Shown here: positions 1-8,404 of the stretch, one piece after another
Layout of the letters: each line of letters starts with the position of its first letter
Position numbering within the stretch: position 1 is the stretch's first letter
DNA from: Desulfonatronospira sp.
Lineage (GTDB): Bacteria; Desulfobacterota; Desulfovibrionia; Desulfovibrionales; Desulfonatronovibrionaceae
Direction of reading: 5' to 3'
Assembly (NCBI GenBank): GCA_003563255.1
Contig: PWSL01000355.1
Location: 1-8,444 of the forward strand
Length of the DNA stretch: 8,444 bases
The notes under the pieces: generated by a model
Database searches by the model: none
What the model saw: only the letters and a program-made list of their open reading frames with translations
What the model was told of the DNA's origin: nothing
Translations under genes and position numbers: made by a program

Positions 1-37
1 CCGGATGTGGCTGAGTATTTCCCGGATAATGAATCAG

Positions 38-961
38 TCAACAATCATTGTTCATGGTCATGCAGATGCGGTTGCGTCCCTGCTGCTTGGCCCGGTAAAG
101 CTCCTGATCCGCCAGGGAGACTAAGTATTCGAGGGTTGTGTCGGCGGTGCAGCAGGTAATGACCAGACCCTGGCTTATGGTTACATGATCTGACACTTCT
201 GATTGAGCATGGAGTATCTGCAGGTCTGATACATTTTGTTGAATGCGCTGGGCTACTTTAAATATTCCTTCTTGAGACGTGACCTCAGGCAGGATGCAGG
301 CAAACTCTTCACCCCCGTATCTGGCGGCCAGATCGGTACTGCGCTGCAGACCTGAGGCAATGGCCTCTGCAACCCGGCGCAGACACTCATCGCCTTGAAC
401 ATGGCCGTAGGTGTCGTTGAAAAGCTTGAAGTAATCGATGTCCAGCATTATGATACCCATCAGTTTTCCGGATCGCATATGCCTGGCATGTTCCTGTTTC
501 AATATTTCATAAAACCGGTTTCTGTTGGCCAGTCCGGTCAGGCCGTCACTGTGGGCCATCCTGGCCAGCTGATCCCGGCTGCGCTTCAACTCCATCTGGT
601 TTTTTACACGAACCTTGAGTACAGAAGAATTAATGGGCTTGGTGATGTAGTCCCGGGCTCCTGCTTCCAGTCCGCGGGTTTCCGCCTCGGTATCACCCAG
701 GCTGGTAATGAATATGACTGGAATGTCTGCGGTATGCTGATCGTTTTTCAGGTGTTCGAGTATCTGGTAGCCGTCCATTTCCGGCAAAAGGATATCCAGA
801 AGGATTACGTCGGGAGGGTTGGAAGCCGCAAGTTCAAGGGCTTTCCTGCCGCTCAGAGCGAACTGAACATCGTGCACATTCTCAAATACGCCTGCTATGA
901 GTTCCACATTGGATGGTTCGTCGTCCACGACGAGAATGCGTCCCTTTAAATCCGGTTTCAT
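38..961 (-). CDS. Response regulator with GGDEF output: REC-GGDEF diguanylate cyclase
   Basis: Predicted cytoplasmic enzyme that condenses two GTP into cyclic di-GMP under control of a receiver domain. Residues are numbered from the ATG at 961 (307 aa). REC spans about 8-122, with the acidic pair D13/D14, phosphoacceptor D56 (in DVILLD), T86 and K108 (ITKP). GGDEF spans about 139-300: DGLTGLANR at 139-147, DIDYFK from 174, active-site GGEEF at 216-220, and an RSTD inhibitory I-site at 207-210, exactly five residues before it. All key residues are intact, so activity with product inhibition is expected. The frame stays open upstream with possible starts at 973 (ATG), 1006 (ATG), 1009 (GTG) and 1018 (TTG). 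None has a strong ribosome-binding site. ATG 961 puts the usual eight or so residues before the first REC strand and has a weak GAAG six bases ahead, so it is preferred but uncertain. Divergent from the acetyltransferase gene. It is a candidate phosphate acceptor for the HPt of the large kinase on the same strand, which is inference only. Confidence 0.93.
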   Translation of the reverse strand: MKPDLKGRILVVDDEPSNVELIAGVFENVHDVQFALSGRKALELAASNPPDVILLDILLPEMDGYQILEHLKNDQHTADIPVIFITSLGDTEAETRGLEAGARDYITKPINSSVLKVRVKNQMELKRSRDQLARMAHSDGLTGLANRNRFYEILKQEHARHMRSGKLMGIIMLDIDYFKLFNDTYGHVQGDECLRRVAEAIASGLQRSTDLAARYGGEEFACILPEVTSQEGIFKVAQRIQQNVSDLQILHAQSEVSDHVTISQGLVITCCTADTTLEYLVSLADQELYRAKQQGRNRICMTMNNDC

Positions 962-1052
962 TATATGCTTCATATGTTTACATTTCCCGACTTTTTGCAG
1001 GTGCATCACTATTCTCAACTCTCGAATACATAGAGTACACCAAAATAGTTGT
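962..1052. promoter_or_regulatory. Divergent promoter region between the cyclase and acetyltransferase genes
   Basis: The short gap between the two divergent genes must contain at least the start signals for both. A weak candidate on the minus strand is TTTACA (1055-1050, 5 of 6 to the -35 consensus), 17 bases, then TATGTA (1032-1027, only 3 of 6). A weak candidate on the plus strand is CCGACT (987-992), 17 bases, then TATTCT (1010-1015, 4 of 6), which would lie inside the N-terminal codons of the longer cyclase start choices. Neither is convincing as a sigma-70 promoter, and no clear sigma-54 element was seen. The boundaries are approximate and assume the cyclase starts at 961. Confidence 0.3.
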
Positions 1053-1059
1053 AAAGGAG
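1053..1059 (+). promoter_or_regulatory. Ribosome-binding site that fixes the GTG start of the acetyltransferase
   Basis: AAAGGAG lies seven bases ahead of the GTG at 1067. It is the strongest Shine-Dalgarno match in the window. It decides in favour of GTG 1067 over any internal ATG, because internal starts would also remove the first strand of the GNAT fold. Confidence 0.85.
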
Positions 1060-1066
1060 AAAAAAA

Positions 1067-1642
1067 GTGGTTCCAGATATACGCAAGGCTGTTGCAAGTG
1101 ATGAGGAAAAGATTCTGGATCTTATGGTCCTGGCTTTCAGCGGAGATCCTGTTCTGCGCTGGTCATTTCCCGATGCTTCTACCTACCTGAAAGTAATGCC
1201 TGGCATAGCCCGCTTTTTTGGGGGGCGTAGTCTCGAACATGGCAGTGCTTATTGCCTTGAAGGTCATTCAGCTGTGGTCCAGCTGCTGCCGCCTGGTGTT
1301 TTACCGGATTTTGAGGGCCTGTTTGAGCTCAATCAGAAATATGTTCCCGAACATATCCTGCCGGATCTAATGGCGGTTTACGAGGCCATGGAGGCTTTTC
1401 ATCCTGAAGTTCCTCACTGGCATCTGGCCTGGTCAGCAGTTGATCCGGCATGCCGGGGCAGGGGGTATGGCACCGCTCTATGCAGTTTTGCACTCAAAGA
1501 ATGTCAAGAAGACGGTCTGCCGGTTTACCTGGAAAGCACTTCTGCCCGCAGTATCCCTTTTTATGAACGTCTCGGATTTGAGCTGCTGGGCAGTATTCAG
1601 AGAGGCAACTCACCTGTCATGTACCCCATGCTTAAGAAGTAA
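1067..1642 (+). CDS. GNAT family N-acetyltransferase
   Basis: Predicted soluble acetyl-CoA-dependent N-acetyltransferase of 191 aa, a normal length for a single-domain GNAT. The N-terminus (DIRKAVASDEEKILDLM) is the usual first strand and helix. The acetyl-CoA pyrophosphate-binding motif A is at about 123-137: AVDPACRGRGYGTAL, with R130-G-R-G-Y-G135 as the Q/RxxGxG/A loop. Motif B is at 160-171 (SARSIPFYERLGF). Other stretches (FSGDPVLRW, FPDASTYL, FFGG, LPPGVLPD, FHPEVPHWHL, GNSPVMYPML) match a broad bacterial GNAT subgroup I recognise by its conserved FGG, LPPG, HPxxPHW and YERxGFE segments. Its natural substrate is not known to me, so none is assigned. Start GTG 1067 is fixed by its ribosome-binding site. 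The gene is divergent from the cyclase and convergent with the large kinase gene, so it is probably transcribed alone. Nothing in the sequence ties it functionally to the signalling genes on either side. Confidence 0.92.
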   Translation: MVPDIRKAVASDEEKILDLMVLAFSGDPVLRWSFPDASTYLKVMPGIARFFGGRSLEHGSAYCLEGHSAVVQLLPPGVLPDFEGLFELNQKYVPEHILPDLMAVYEAMEAFHPEVPHWHLAWSAVDPACRGRGYGTALCSFALKECQEDGLPVYLESTSARSIPFYERLGFELLGSIQRGNSPVMYPMLKK

Positions 1643-1703
1643 CCTGAATTCTTGAAAATGACCAGAGTCACAGGTATCTGAAGCGAGCCATGCCCGCAAT
1701 CCA
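1643..1703. other. Convergent intergenic gap without a clear terminator
   Basis: This 61-base gap separates the stop codons of the acetyltransferase and the large kinase gene. A small nested inverted repeat is present: ACCTG (1642-1646) with CAGGT (1671-1675), around TGAC-CAGA-GTCA (1659-1670). It is short, weak and has no T-run on either strand. Termination here would have to be Rho-dependent, or the two transcripts overlap. Confidence 0.4.
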
Positions 1704-4700
1704 TTAAATAGAATTCAAAGCATCTAAAATTTTATTCAGGCTCTGCATAGCAGTGTCAAAGTCCAGTTCATCTATGCTTTTCTCCATGATCCGGGCCTGT
1801 GTTACGTCAATTAGAGCAATATCATGCTTCAAGGCTGCAAATTCTTTGCGGGCATTTAGGCTGTTGTTCTGTATAAGCCCGGAAAGTTTCTGCAGCCTAC
1901 CCGCCAGGGCCTCCGGCTGAATTTCAGTCCGGGATTTACCGGGACTGGAAACAGGTGGCGGGGATGTATCCAACTGCAGCTTGGAAACCGCTTCCAGGGT
2001 CTGGTTTACAGCCTCCCTGAATACCTCCAGTAAAAGGTTCAGTTCATCCTGATCCAGTTTATCCGGTGCCTTGAGGGCCTTTTCAAGCCTGCCGGCTGCC
2101 TCAAACAGGCTTGAGGCTTCCAGGTTGCCGGCTACTCCCCTGATGCTGTGGGCCATCTGCATGGCTTCATGCACTGCACCGTCTGCAATCAGGTTTGTAA
2201 TGGTTTTATGGGCCTGAAAATATTTCTCTTTAAAATTCAAAATAAGTCGTTTCAGAAGTGCCGGATTGTAGTTGCAGCGGGCCAGAGCGGCCTGAAAATC
2301 AATGGGGCCGGGCTGGTCTGGGAACTCTTGCACGTCTTCCTGAATCTGCTGGAGTTCGCTGGTATCTTCGTGGTATATGATTTTCGATTCAGGCAGATAA
2401 CGTAACAGCATCTGTAAAAGCAGGCCCGGATCAACAGGTTTGTTAATATGATCGTCCATTCCGGCTTTCAGGCTGCCTTCCCTGTCCTGGGCCGTGGCGT
2501 ATGCAGTCAGGGCGATGATGGGCACCCTGGTTTTTTCAGGTCCTGATTCTTCCTGATCCTGCTCCGGATCCGGCGCAGGTAGAATCTCACGTCTGCCATT
2601 CAACTCCCCGGACTCAATCTGTCTGATTTTTCTAGTGGCTTCCAGTCCGTCCATCTCAGGCATTTGAATGTCCATTAAAATAAGATCAAAGTCCCGGTTG
2701 GCAGCTTTTTTAAGGCCTTCCCGGCCACTACGGGCATGTTCTACTGTAATGGAGTACTGCATCAGAAGCTCATTGATGATTTCGGCGTTGATTTCATTGT
2801 CTTCCACAAGCAGAACTTTTGCCCGGCTCAGATCCGGTTTCCTTTGCTGCAGGGCAGGCTCTACTGCCTTGAGATTCCAGGCGTCCTGTCTAATGGGGAT
2901 ATGATCCTGCCCTGAAGCAACCTCAGCCACAGTGGTGAAGTAAAACGTACTGCCTTTTCCAGGATTGCTCTCAGCCCAGATGCGGCCCCCCATCATTTCA
3001 ACAAGCTGTTTGCAGATGGCCAGCCCCAGTCCGGTTCCTCCATACTTTTTGGTTATGGATGCATCAGCCTGAGTAAAGGGCTCAAAAAGCAGCTGCTTCT
3101 GCTCCAGGGTCATTCCTATGCCGCTGTCACTGACACTGAAAAGCAGGGTCACCACCTCTCCAGGTTCCGGGCTTAAGGCCCGGTCTGACTGCTGTCCCAC
3201 AGATATGATAATACCTCCCTGACTTGTAAACTTGACGGCATTGCCCAGCAGGTTGGTTAGAACCTGGCCCAGGCGTGCAGGATCGCCCATTAAAAATGCC
3301 GGCACATCGTCTTTTTTGTGTACCTGAATTTCCAGACCTTTTTTTTCGGCCTTGTATCCCATGACATTGATGAGATTCTTCAGAACATGATCCAGGGCAT
3401 AAGGCTGTTCCTCGATATGCAGCTTTCCGGCTTCAATCTTGGAGAAATCCAGGATATCATCAATGATGTTGAGCAGGGAGCCGGCAGCGGACTGGATATT
3501 GTCCACGAATTTTTTCTGTCTCGCTGACAGTTCGGTTTGAGCCATCAAGTGGGTCATGCCCAGGATAGCATTCATGGGGGTCCTGATTTCGTGACTCATA
3601 TTGGCCAGAAAGGCGCTTTTGGACTTAGTGGAGCTTTCCGCCCTTTCTTTGGCTTCATTAAGATCCTTCATGGTTTTTGACAGTTTCTGGGTACGTAACT
3701 TGACCTGTTGTTCCAGATTGGCGTAAAGACCTGCATTTTCAATGGATATGGCGGCCTGAGAGCCCAGAAGCCGGATAATTTCCAGATGTTCCGGGATAAA
3801 TGCGTCCTCCACAAGATTGTTTTCAAGATAAAATAAAGCCACTGGCTGTGCATGCAGTCTGACCTGGAAGCAGAACACTGATTGCAGGTTTTCTCTGAGG
3901 ACATAGGGGGATTTGGCAAAACGCACATCTGCGGCGGCATTTCTGAGAAGCAGATCTTCGCCTGTGCGAATGACGTAGGATATAATGGATGAAGGCACCA
4001 TGGAATCAGCAAGTTCGGATTCCATGTCAATTCCACCGTGTACTGTCACCTTGCCTGAAAGATGTGCTACAGCTCTGATGAACCATTGAGGTCTGGCCAG
4101 GACCAGGGCTCCTTTGCGGGCACCGGCGTTTTCAACGATTACTCTCAGTGACTTGCCAAGAAGCTTCTGCAGATGAATTTCTTCTGAAATGGCCCGGCTG
4201 GCCTTGAGCAGGGTCTGAATGTCCAGGCCTGGTTCCACGCGTCTTTCATCAGTCAGAAGGTCAAAGGTGCCCCGTGTACTGGAAGCGGGTGCGGGTCTGA
4301 ATATGCCGGCGCATTCCTTTTCCAGCATTCTGCACTTGGATCCGGCTCCCCAGATTTGATAACAGGTTCTGGCCCGGTCCATGTACACGGCTGCGAAATC
4401 CGTCTTGTTGCAGTCCAGCCAGAATCGCGCGGCACGCTCGTTGGCCATGCCTTCTATATGCACGAAACCGTTTTTGCGGGCATCTTCGACAGCCTGGTCA
4501 TACAGCTCCATGGCCTTTAAGATATCTTTGTTGATTCTGGCCGTTTCCGCCTGGGACAGAAGCAGCTTGGCAGAGAAGTTTTCCGGACAGTTGCCGGCCC
4601 AGGTGGACATCTGCTGCTGCCTGTTCTGAATTTCATGCAGGATGCTTTCCTGGTCTTCATGGGGACTTAGATCATAGAGGTCCGTCAGGATTAAAGAAGT

Positions 4701-7700
4701 GTAGAAGTTGTGCACGGCGGTTGAAAAAAGCCCCACCGCGGACTGGATATACTTTTCTGCGTTGCGGGCTGCCTTTAGAGCCCGGCGGGAATCACCGTGC
4801 AGGTAGCACAGCATGGCCTTGAAGCAGTAATGCTGAAACAGAACCAGGTGCAGGCTGTTGTTTACACAGTCCTGTATGAAATCCTCTTCTGTCGAGTTTC
4901 CGGGTCTAAGGTCATCACAGCCTTTTTCCTGTCCCTGCATTTTCGTCAAAATGGAATCAATGCTTTCAATGGCCCTTATGAGCAGCCTGTTGCGGGTTTT
5001 TTTCCCGAAATCCTCAGGTGTGTCCAAGACATTCAAAATTTCATGCAGGCTTTCTCCGCTGTACAGCATGACTTCAATTTCATGCAGGAGCAGGTACCCG
5101 GAAAATTCCATTTCCCCGGAGGCCACCCCGTGTTTGTGGCCCATGGAAAAAAGTTCCCGGGCATCCCTGATGGGTCTGCACCAGTGGTGCAGAAAAGCTC
5201 CAAAGGCATTGCAGGCTCTGCAGATATCCACTCCGGAATCGAATTTCAGGGCTACATCCAGGCCCATGCGGTTCAGGGCGTACCCTTTGTGCACCCTTCC
5301 AAAGGCCAGGGCCAGCATAATGCCCCAACAGCAATAACTGGTGGAAGCCTGGGGGGTGTTGCCGTGTGCAACTGTGATCTGAATGCCCAGCAGCGCAAAC
5401 CAGGTGAAAAGTTTTTCAGAGGTGTAATAGGCCACAGGTGTCATGGTCTGCACCAGCTTCATAAGTGACTGCATGCGGGGATCGTGCATGTCCGGAAGAT
5501 TTTCCAGGCTGGAGGCATCTTCTCCCGGGACTTTTTCATCGAGCTCCGCGAACTGCCGGGCCAGTTCCTGATCCAGCTCCTGGTGAGGTATAAAGATGTT
5601 GAATTCGGCCAGGGCTTTTTCCCCGATTTCAAAGGCCTCTTTGTACCTGGATCTCAAGAGATGCTGCAGGATCAGAAGGTAATAAAACTCGCTGCGATCC
5701 ATACCTGGCAGGGCTTTGCTTATGGCCTGTTCGACAATCTCCCGGGAGGCTGAAAAGTTGCCGTTCAGGTACTCGAGTTCCGCCTGCAGCTTTTTGATTT
5801 TTACAGTAAAATCGTAGTTCATATCCCAGGACCGTGGGTGCAGCAGCCTGACTGCGGTGTTAATGAAAAAAAGGCCCTGGGCGTATGCCCCGGCATCTCT
5901 GGCCCTGATGGCTGCCGAGTAGTTATATTGCAGAAGCCTCTGCAGTTCCTGTTCATCCTGCACAAGCTCAAGAGCGGCGTTTAGATGCGTAACCATGGAG
6001 AACAGCAGTTCACTTTGTTCCACATGGGGAATATTGTCCTGAATTGCTTTGCCGGCCTGAAGGTGGATCTGTTCAATTTCTAAGTCAGAAGCCAGGTCCA
6101 GGGCTGCATGGTGCACTCGGTCGTGGGCGAACCTGAACTGTACCTGTTCTGAACTGTCCAGTTCACTTCTGCCGGACAGCATCAGGATGGTGCTGAAATC
6201 ATAATTTGCAGGCAGTAATACCTGCTTTTCCACTGCAGGTTGCAAATAATCCAGGGTGTTTGGCCGTGAAAGCTTGAGCACTAATGAAAGATGGTCCAGG
6301 GAAAACTGACTCCCCAGCACAGCTGCAGAAATTACGGCTTCGACGCATTTCCCTGGAAGCTGATGCAGCTTGCGGGATATCAGTTGGGCAACGTTGTCTG
6401 ATATGTTTTCTCCGGCAATGGCCTGGTGGTTCCATTGCCAGACCTGCTTTTCACGGTTCAAAAAGATGTGGCCTTTTTCATGCATCAATTCCAGAAAGCG
6501 TCTTAAAAACATGGGGTTGCCACCTGTTTTGTCCCTGCAGACACGGGCCAGGGAAGAGACTTCGTCCACAGAACTGTACAGGCTCTGGGACAGCAGTTCG
6601 GCTGTATCCGCAAGGCTCACAGGGGCAAGGCTTATCAGGCTGGCTCCACGTTGTTGCAGGGCGGCCAGAATTTCTGTGATCCGGTGGTTCCGGTCAATTT
6701 CATCGTCACGGTAGGCCCCCAGGAGAAAACAGTGCTCAATGTCAGGCTCTTCAAGAACAGTTTCCAGGAGCTTTAAAGAGTAAACATCCATCCATTGCAT
6801 GTCATCCAGGAATAAAGCCAGTGGATGCTCAGGCTGACAGGCCACTTTCATGAAATTTACAAAGCTGTTGATGAATCTGTTCTGTGTTTCAGCTGCCGGC
6901 AGGACTTCCAGTTCCGGCTGCCGGCCGATAATAAGTTCCAGGTTGGGAATTATGTCTGTCAGGACCCGGGCGTTTCTCCCGGCTGCAGTCAGGATGCGGG
7001 CTTTCCAGTGGTAGATTCTGCTCTTACTTTCTGAGAGGATTTGACGTACCAGATCCTGAAAGGCCATGGATATGGCGAAGTATGGAATATTTTCCTTGAA
7101 GGGTTCAGCCTTTCCGGAAATAAAGCAGCCGTTCAGACGCATCACCGGCTTGAACAGTTCTCTGACCAGTGAGGTTTTTCCATAACCTGAAGGCCCCGCT
7201 ATGAAAGCCATTTCACTGGTACCTGAGGCAGCCCTCTCATAGGTGGCAATAAGCCTTTGTACATCCTGAAGGCGGCCGTAAAGCCTGTCAGGAATCTGAA
7301 AGTGCTGGGAAATATCCCTGGAACCCGGTACAAAATTATTGGCTTGCAGAATGTATGGCGTTTTAGAGATCTGGTTCACATCGTGTCTAAGCCCCTTGAG
7401 GCTCTGATAGCGTTCTTCAGGGTTTTTCGTCAGAAGCTTCAGGATGATGCTGGAAAGCATTGGAGGCGTTCCGGCCCTCAATTCCCCGGGATCCCACGGC
7501 TGCATGGCTATGTGACCATGTATCACTTCCAGTGCGTCCCTGCCGCTGAATGGCAGTTCACCCGTCCAGAGCTCATACATGGTCACACCAAGGGAGTAGA
7601 AATCCGTTCGATAGTCCAGGGCACGGTTTATTCTGCCTGTCTGTTCAGGAGAGATATAGGGCGGCAGACCTCTGATGGTTGATATGGGATAAAAGCCCAG

Positions 7701-8219
7701 ATCTTCACGGGTCAATGACGTGGCCAGGCTGAAATCGATTATCTTTACAACCTCGGTCTGGGAGTTGTATATGATGTTGCCGGGATTGATGTTTTTATGG
7801 ATAAAGCAGTTTATATGAATTATTTCCAGTTGGTGAAAAATTTTGAGACACAAAGTGACATACTCTGTAATATCATGGATTTTGCCACGCTCTGCCAGGA
7901 TGCTGTCCAGGGAGGAGCCACCCGTGTCCTGCATTGAAAGGATAATCATATCTCCGTAGCGCTCCAGGGCGAACGGTCTTATTACTTCAAGGGAATTTCG
8001 ACTGATCCGGCTCAGAACTTTGAAATAATTCTTAAGTTCTGCCAGTTTTCGGCTGTCTGCCAGGGGGCCTTCCAGGATTTTCAGCACCACTTTGTGGCCT
8101 TTTTGCCTGCAGACGGCCCTTAGCACCATGGAGGACTGAGAAGTGTAGAGGTTTTCCAGAACCTCATATTCTGGCGGAATGTTATTTGTAATTCTGCCTT
8201 GCAGGTTTTCAGGGGTCAC
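1704..8219 (-). CDS. Giant soluble hybrid kinase: STK-like / AAA ATPase / TPR-like / GAF / HisKA-HATPase / REC / HPt
   Basis: A 2171-aa cytoplasmic phosphorelay sensor with no signal peptide or convincing membrane span. It matches the family annotated as trifunctional Ser/Thr kinase / ATP-binding protein / sensor histidine kinase (HstK-like, related in layout to fungal group X kinases). Kinase-like domain, about 18-285: VLK with K47, HKN at 141-143, DFS at 162-164, [17 protein letters not shown] at 206-211. AAA/NTPase, about 313-600: Walker [10 protein letters not shown] 342-350, Walker B ending LDDMQW 471-476, GAYRDDE, GGNP 566-569. Helical TPR-like region, about 700-1310, with degenerate repeats. 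GAF, about 1335-1492. Coiled linker, about 1498-1535. HisKA with H1543 in SHEIRTP. HATPase: N1660, DSGIGM 1698-1703, GGTGLGL 1727-1733. REC: D1807, D1850, T1905, K1927. HPt: H2024 in [12 protein letters not shown]-terminal helical tail at about 2100-2171 follows. The histidine relay looks fully active, but the HRD Asp of the kinase-like domain is Asn (N143), so Ser/Thr kinase activity is doubtful. The start is a GTG with GGAG five bases ahead. Probable input: ligand or redox sensing by GAF and TPR, which is inference. Confidence 0.95.
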   Translation of the reverse strand: MTPENLQGRITNNIPPEYEVLENLYTSQSSMVLRAVCRQKGHKVVLKILEGPLADSRKLAELKNYFKVLSRISRNSLEVIRPFALERYGDMIILSMQDTGGSSLDSILAERGKIHDITEYVTLCLKIFHQLEIIHINCFIHKNINPGNIIYNSQTEVVKIIDFSLATSLTREDLGFYPISTIRGLPPYISPEQTGRINRALDYRTDFYSLGVTMYELWTGELPFSGRDALEVIHGHIAMQPWDPGELRAGTPPMLSSIILKLLTKNPEERYQSLKGLRHDVNQISKTPYILQANNFVPGSRDISQHFQIPDRLYGRLQDVQRLIATYERAASGTSEMAFIAGPSGYGKTSLVRELFKPVMRLNGCFISGKAEPFKENIPYFAISMAFQDLVRQILSESKSRIYHWKARILTAAGRNARVLTDIIPNLELIIGRQPELEVLPAAETQNRFINSFVNFMKVACQPEHPLALFLDDMQWMDVYSLKLLETVLEEPDIEHCFLLGAYRDDEIDRNHRITEILAALQQRGASLISLAPVSLADTAELLSQSLYSSVDEVSSLARVCRDKTGGNPMFLRRFLELMHEKGHIFLNREKQVWQWNHQAIAGENISDNVAQLISRKLHQLPGKCVEAVISAAVLGSQFSLDHLSLVLKLSRPNTLDYLQPAVEKQVLLPANYDFSTILMLSGRSELDSSEQVQFRFAHDRVHHAALDLASDLEIEQIHLQAGKAIQDNIPHVEQSELLFSMVTHLNAALELVQDEQELQRLLQYNYSAAIRARDAGAYAQGLFFINTAVRLLHPRSWDMNYDFTVKIKKLQAELEYLNGNFSASREIVEQAISKALPGMDRSEFYYLLILQHLLRSRYKEAFEIGEKALAEFNIFIPHQELDQELARQFAELDEKVPGEDASSLENLPDMHDPRMQSLMKLVQTMTPVAYYTSEKLFTWFALLGIQITVAHGNTPQASTSYCCWGIMLALAFGRVHKGYALNRMGLDVALKFDSGVDICRACNAFGAFLHHWCRPIRDARELFSMGHKHGVASGEMEFSGYLLLHEIEVMLYSGESLHEILNVLDTPEDFGKKTRNRLLIRAIESIDSILTKMQGQEKGCDDLRPGNSTEEDFIQDCVNNSLHLVLFQHYCFKAMLCYLHGDSRRALKAARNAEKYIQSAVGLFSTAVHNFYTSLILTDLYDLSPHEDQESILHEIQNRQQQMSTWAGNCPENFSAKLLLSQAETARINKDILKAMELYDQAVEDARKNGFVHIEGMANERAARFWLDCNKTDFAAVYMDRARTCYQIWGAGSKCRMLEKECAGIFRPAPASSTRGTFDLLTDERRVEPGLDIQTLLKASRAISEEIHLQKLLGKSLRVIVENAGARKGALVLARPQWFIRAVAHLSGKVTVHGGIDMESELADSMVPSSIISYVIRTGEDLLLRNAAADVRFAKSPYVLRENLQSVFCFQVRLHAQPVALFYLENNLVEDAFIPEHLEIIRLLGSQAAISIENAGLYANLEQQVKLRTQKLSKTMKDLNEAKERAESSTKSKSAFLANMSHEIRTPMNAILGMTHLMAQTELSARQKKFVDNIQSAAGSLLNIIDDILDFSKIEAGKLHIEEQPYALDHVLKNLINVMGYKAEKKGLEIQVHKKDDVPAFLMGDPARLGQVLTNLLGNAVKFTSQGGIIISVGQQSDRALSPEPGEVVTLLFSVSDSGIGMTLEQKQLLFEPFTQADASITKKYGGTGLGLAICKQLVEMMGGRIWAESNPGKGSTFYFTTVAEVASGQDHIPIRQDAWNLKAVEPALQQRKPDLSRAKVLLVEDNEINAEIINELLMQYSITVEHARSGREGLKKAANRDFDLILMDIQMPEMDGLEATRKIRQIESGELNGRREILPAPDPEQDQEESGPEKTRVPIIALTAYATAQDREGSLKAGMDDHINKPVDPGLLLQMLLRYLPESKIIYHEDTSELQQIQEDVQEFPDQPGPIDFQAALARCNYNPALLKRLILNFKEKYFQAHKTITNLIADGAVHEAMQMAHSIRGVAGNLEASSLFEAAGRLEKALKAPDKLDQDELNLLLEVFREAVNQTLEAVSKLQLDTSPPPVSSPGKSRTEIQPEALAGRLQKLSGLIQNNSLNARKEFAALKHDIALIDVTQARIMEKSIDELDFDTAMQSLNKILDALNSI

Positions 8220-8224
8220 ATGTA

Positions 8225-8228
8225 CTCC
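8225..8228 (-). promoter_or_regulatory. Ribosome-binding site of the large kinase gene, with an overlapping start-stop
   Basis: On the minus strand GGAG lies five bases ahead of the GTG start at 8219. The spacer ends in AT, so the start region reads ATGTGA: an ATG at 8221 followed directly by TGA, overlapping the real GTG. The ATG cannot start the kinase, because it is in another frame and stops at once. The next in-frame ATG (codon 31) would cut into the kinase-like fold, so GTG 8219 is the supported start. Confidence 0.7.
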
Positions 8229-8234
8229 AGAGGG

Positions 8235-8244
8235 AACAGCTGTT
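8235..8244. promoter_or_regulatory. Perfect 10-bp palindrome in the leader of the large kinase gene
   Basis: AACAGCTGTT is self-complementary over all ten bases. It lies 15 bases ahead of the GTG start, just upstream of the ribosome-binding site. It could be an operator half-pair for a dimeric regulator or a chance palindrome. No regulator is encoded nearby in the window. Confidence 0.35.
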
Positions 8245-8247
8245 GTA

Positions 8248-8261
8248 TTACAGTCTTGTAA
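8248..8261. promoter_or_regulatory. Inverted repeat TTACA-N4-TGTAA upstream of the large kinase gene
   Basis: Perfect five-base arms (TTACA 8248-8252 and TGTAA 8257-8261) with a four-base spacer. It starts three bases beyond the neighbouring palindrome and lies about 29 bases ahead of the GTG start. This size and spacing suits a dimeric transcription factor site close to a promoter. No good -35/-10 pair could be assigned in this stretch, so a role as operator is inference. Confidence 0.4.
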
Positions 8262-8323
8262 CCATTCAGTTGGTGTCAGTAATCACCGCCGAAAGAAAAC
8301 CAGGCACCACTCTTCAACCGTGA
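8262..8323. other. Non-coding spacer between the palindromes and the hairpin array
   Basis: No gene, strong promoter or terminator was recognised here. A plus-strand reading frame crosses it (8179-8373) but has low-complexity, non-family-like composition and no ribosome-binding site, so it is not called as a gene. CCGTGA at its right end (8318-8323) recurs at 8346-8351. Confidence 0.4.
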
Positions 8324-8336
8324 GCGGCAAAGCCGC
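8324..8336. repeat. Hairpin 1 of the array: GCGGC-AAA-GCCGC
   Basis: A perfect five-base stem with a three-base AAA loop. It is GC-rich and the first of four mini-hairpins with three-base loops within 81 bases. No T-run follows on either strand, so it is not a canonical terminator. Confidence 0.7.
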
Positions 8337-8344
8337 CCGCCTGT

Positions 8345-8387
8345 CCCGTGAAACAAACGTAGTTTCAGCGTAGCTGGTTTCACTGGG
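8345..8387. repeat. Branched palindrome: outer stem enclosing two abutting mini-hairpins
   Basis: The outer stem is GTGAAAC (8348-8354) with GTTTCAC (8377-8383). It is extended by CCC (8345-8347) with GGG (8385-8387) across a single bulged T at 8384. It encloses, with no unpaired bases between, AAAC-GTA-GTTT (8355-8365) and CAGC-GTA-GCTG (8366-8376). The whole therefore folds as a three-way junction with two C(GTA)G triloops. An alternative pairing of GAAAC (8350-8354) with GTTTC (8362-8366) is possible. Nothing here codes for protein. It resembles the structured intergenic repeats or mobile-element ends that act as folded single strands, but no family is recognised. Confidence 0.75.
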
Positions 8388-8391
8388 ATGT

Positions 8392-8404
8392 GCAACGAAG
8401 TTGC
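8392..8404. repeat. Hairpin 4 of the array: GCAAC-GAA-GTTGC
   Basis: A perfect five-base stem with a GAA loop closed by C-G. C(GAA)G triloop hairpins are known to be unusually stable in single-stranded DNA. It shares one base with the next inverted repeat. Confidence 0.7.

Noticed and set aside
1..37. Gene end or terminator downstream of the cyclase gene
   Set aside because: Only 37 bases are available; CCGG occurs more than once, but no stem with a T-run and no coding frame can be supported.
395..949. 184-codon open frame on the plus strand opposite the cyclase gene
   Set aside because: It is antisense to an intact REC-GGDEF gene whose motifs are all in place; no ribosome-binding site and no recognisable family.
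1642..1675. Terminator between the convergent genes
   Set aside because: Arms of five and four base pairs with large or imperfect loops and no T-tract; too weak to call.
4797..5468. 223-codon open frame on the plus strand inside the giant kinase gene
   Set aside because: It lies opposite the helical TPR-like region, its translation has no family-like pattern, and the frame on the minus strand is continuous. Judged a codon-usage shadow.
8345..8387. tRNA or tRNA-like gene
   Set aside because: The seven-bp outer stem recalls an acceptor stem, but the element is only about 43 bases, with two 4-bp arms and no anticodon loop, T-loop or D-loop consensus.
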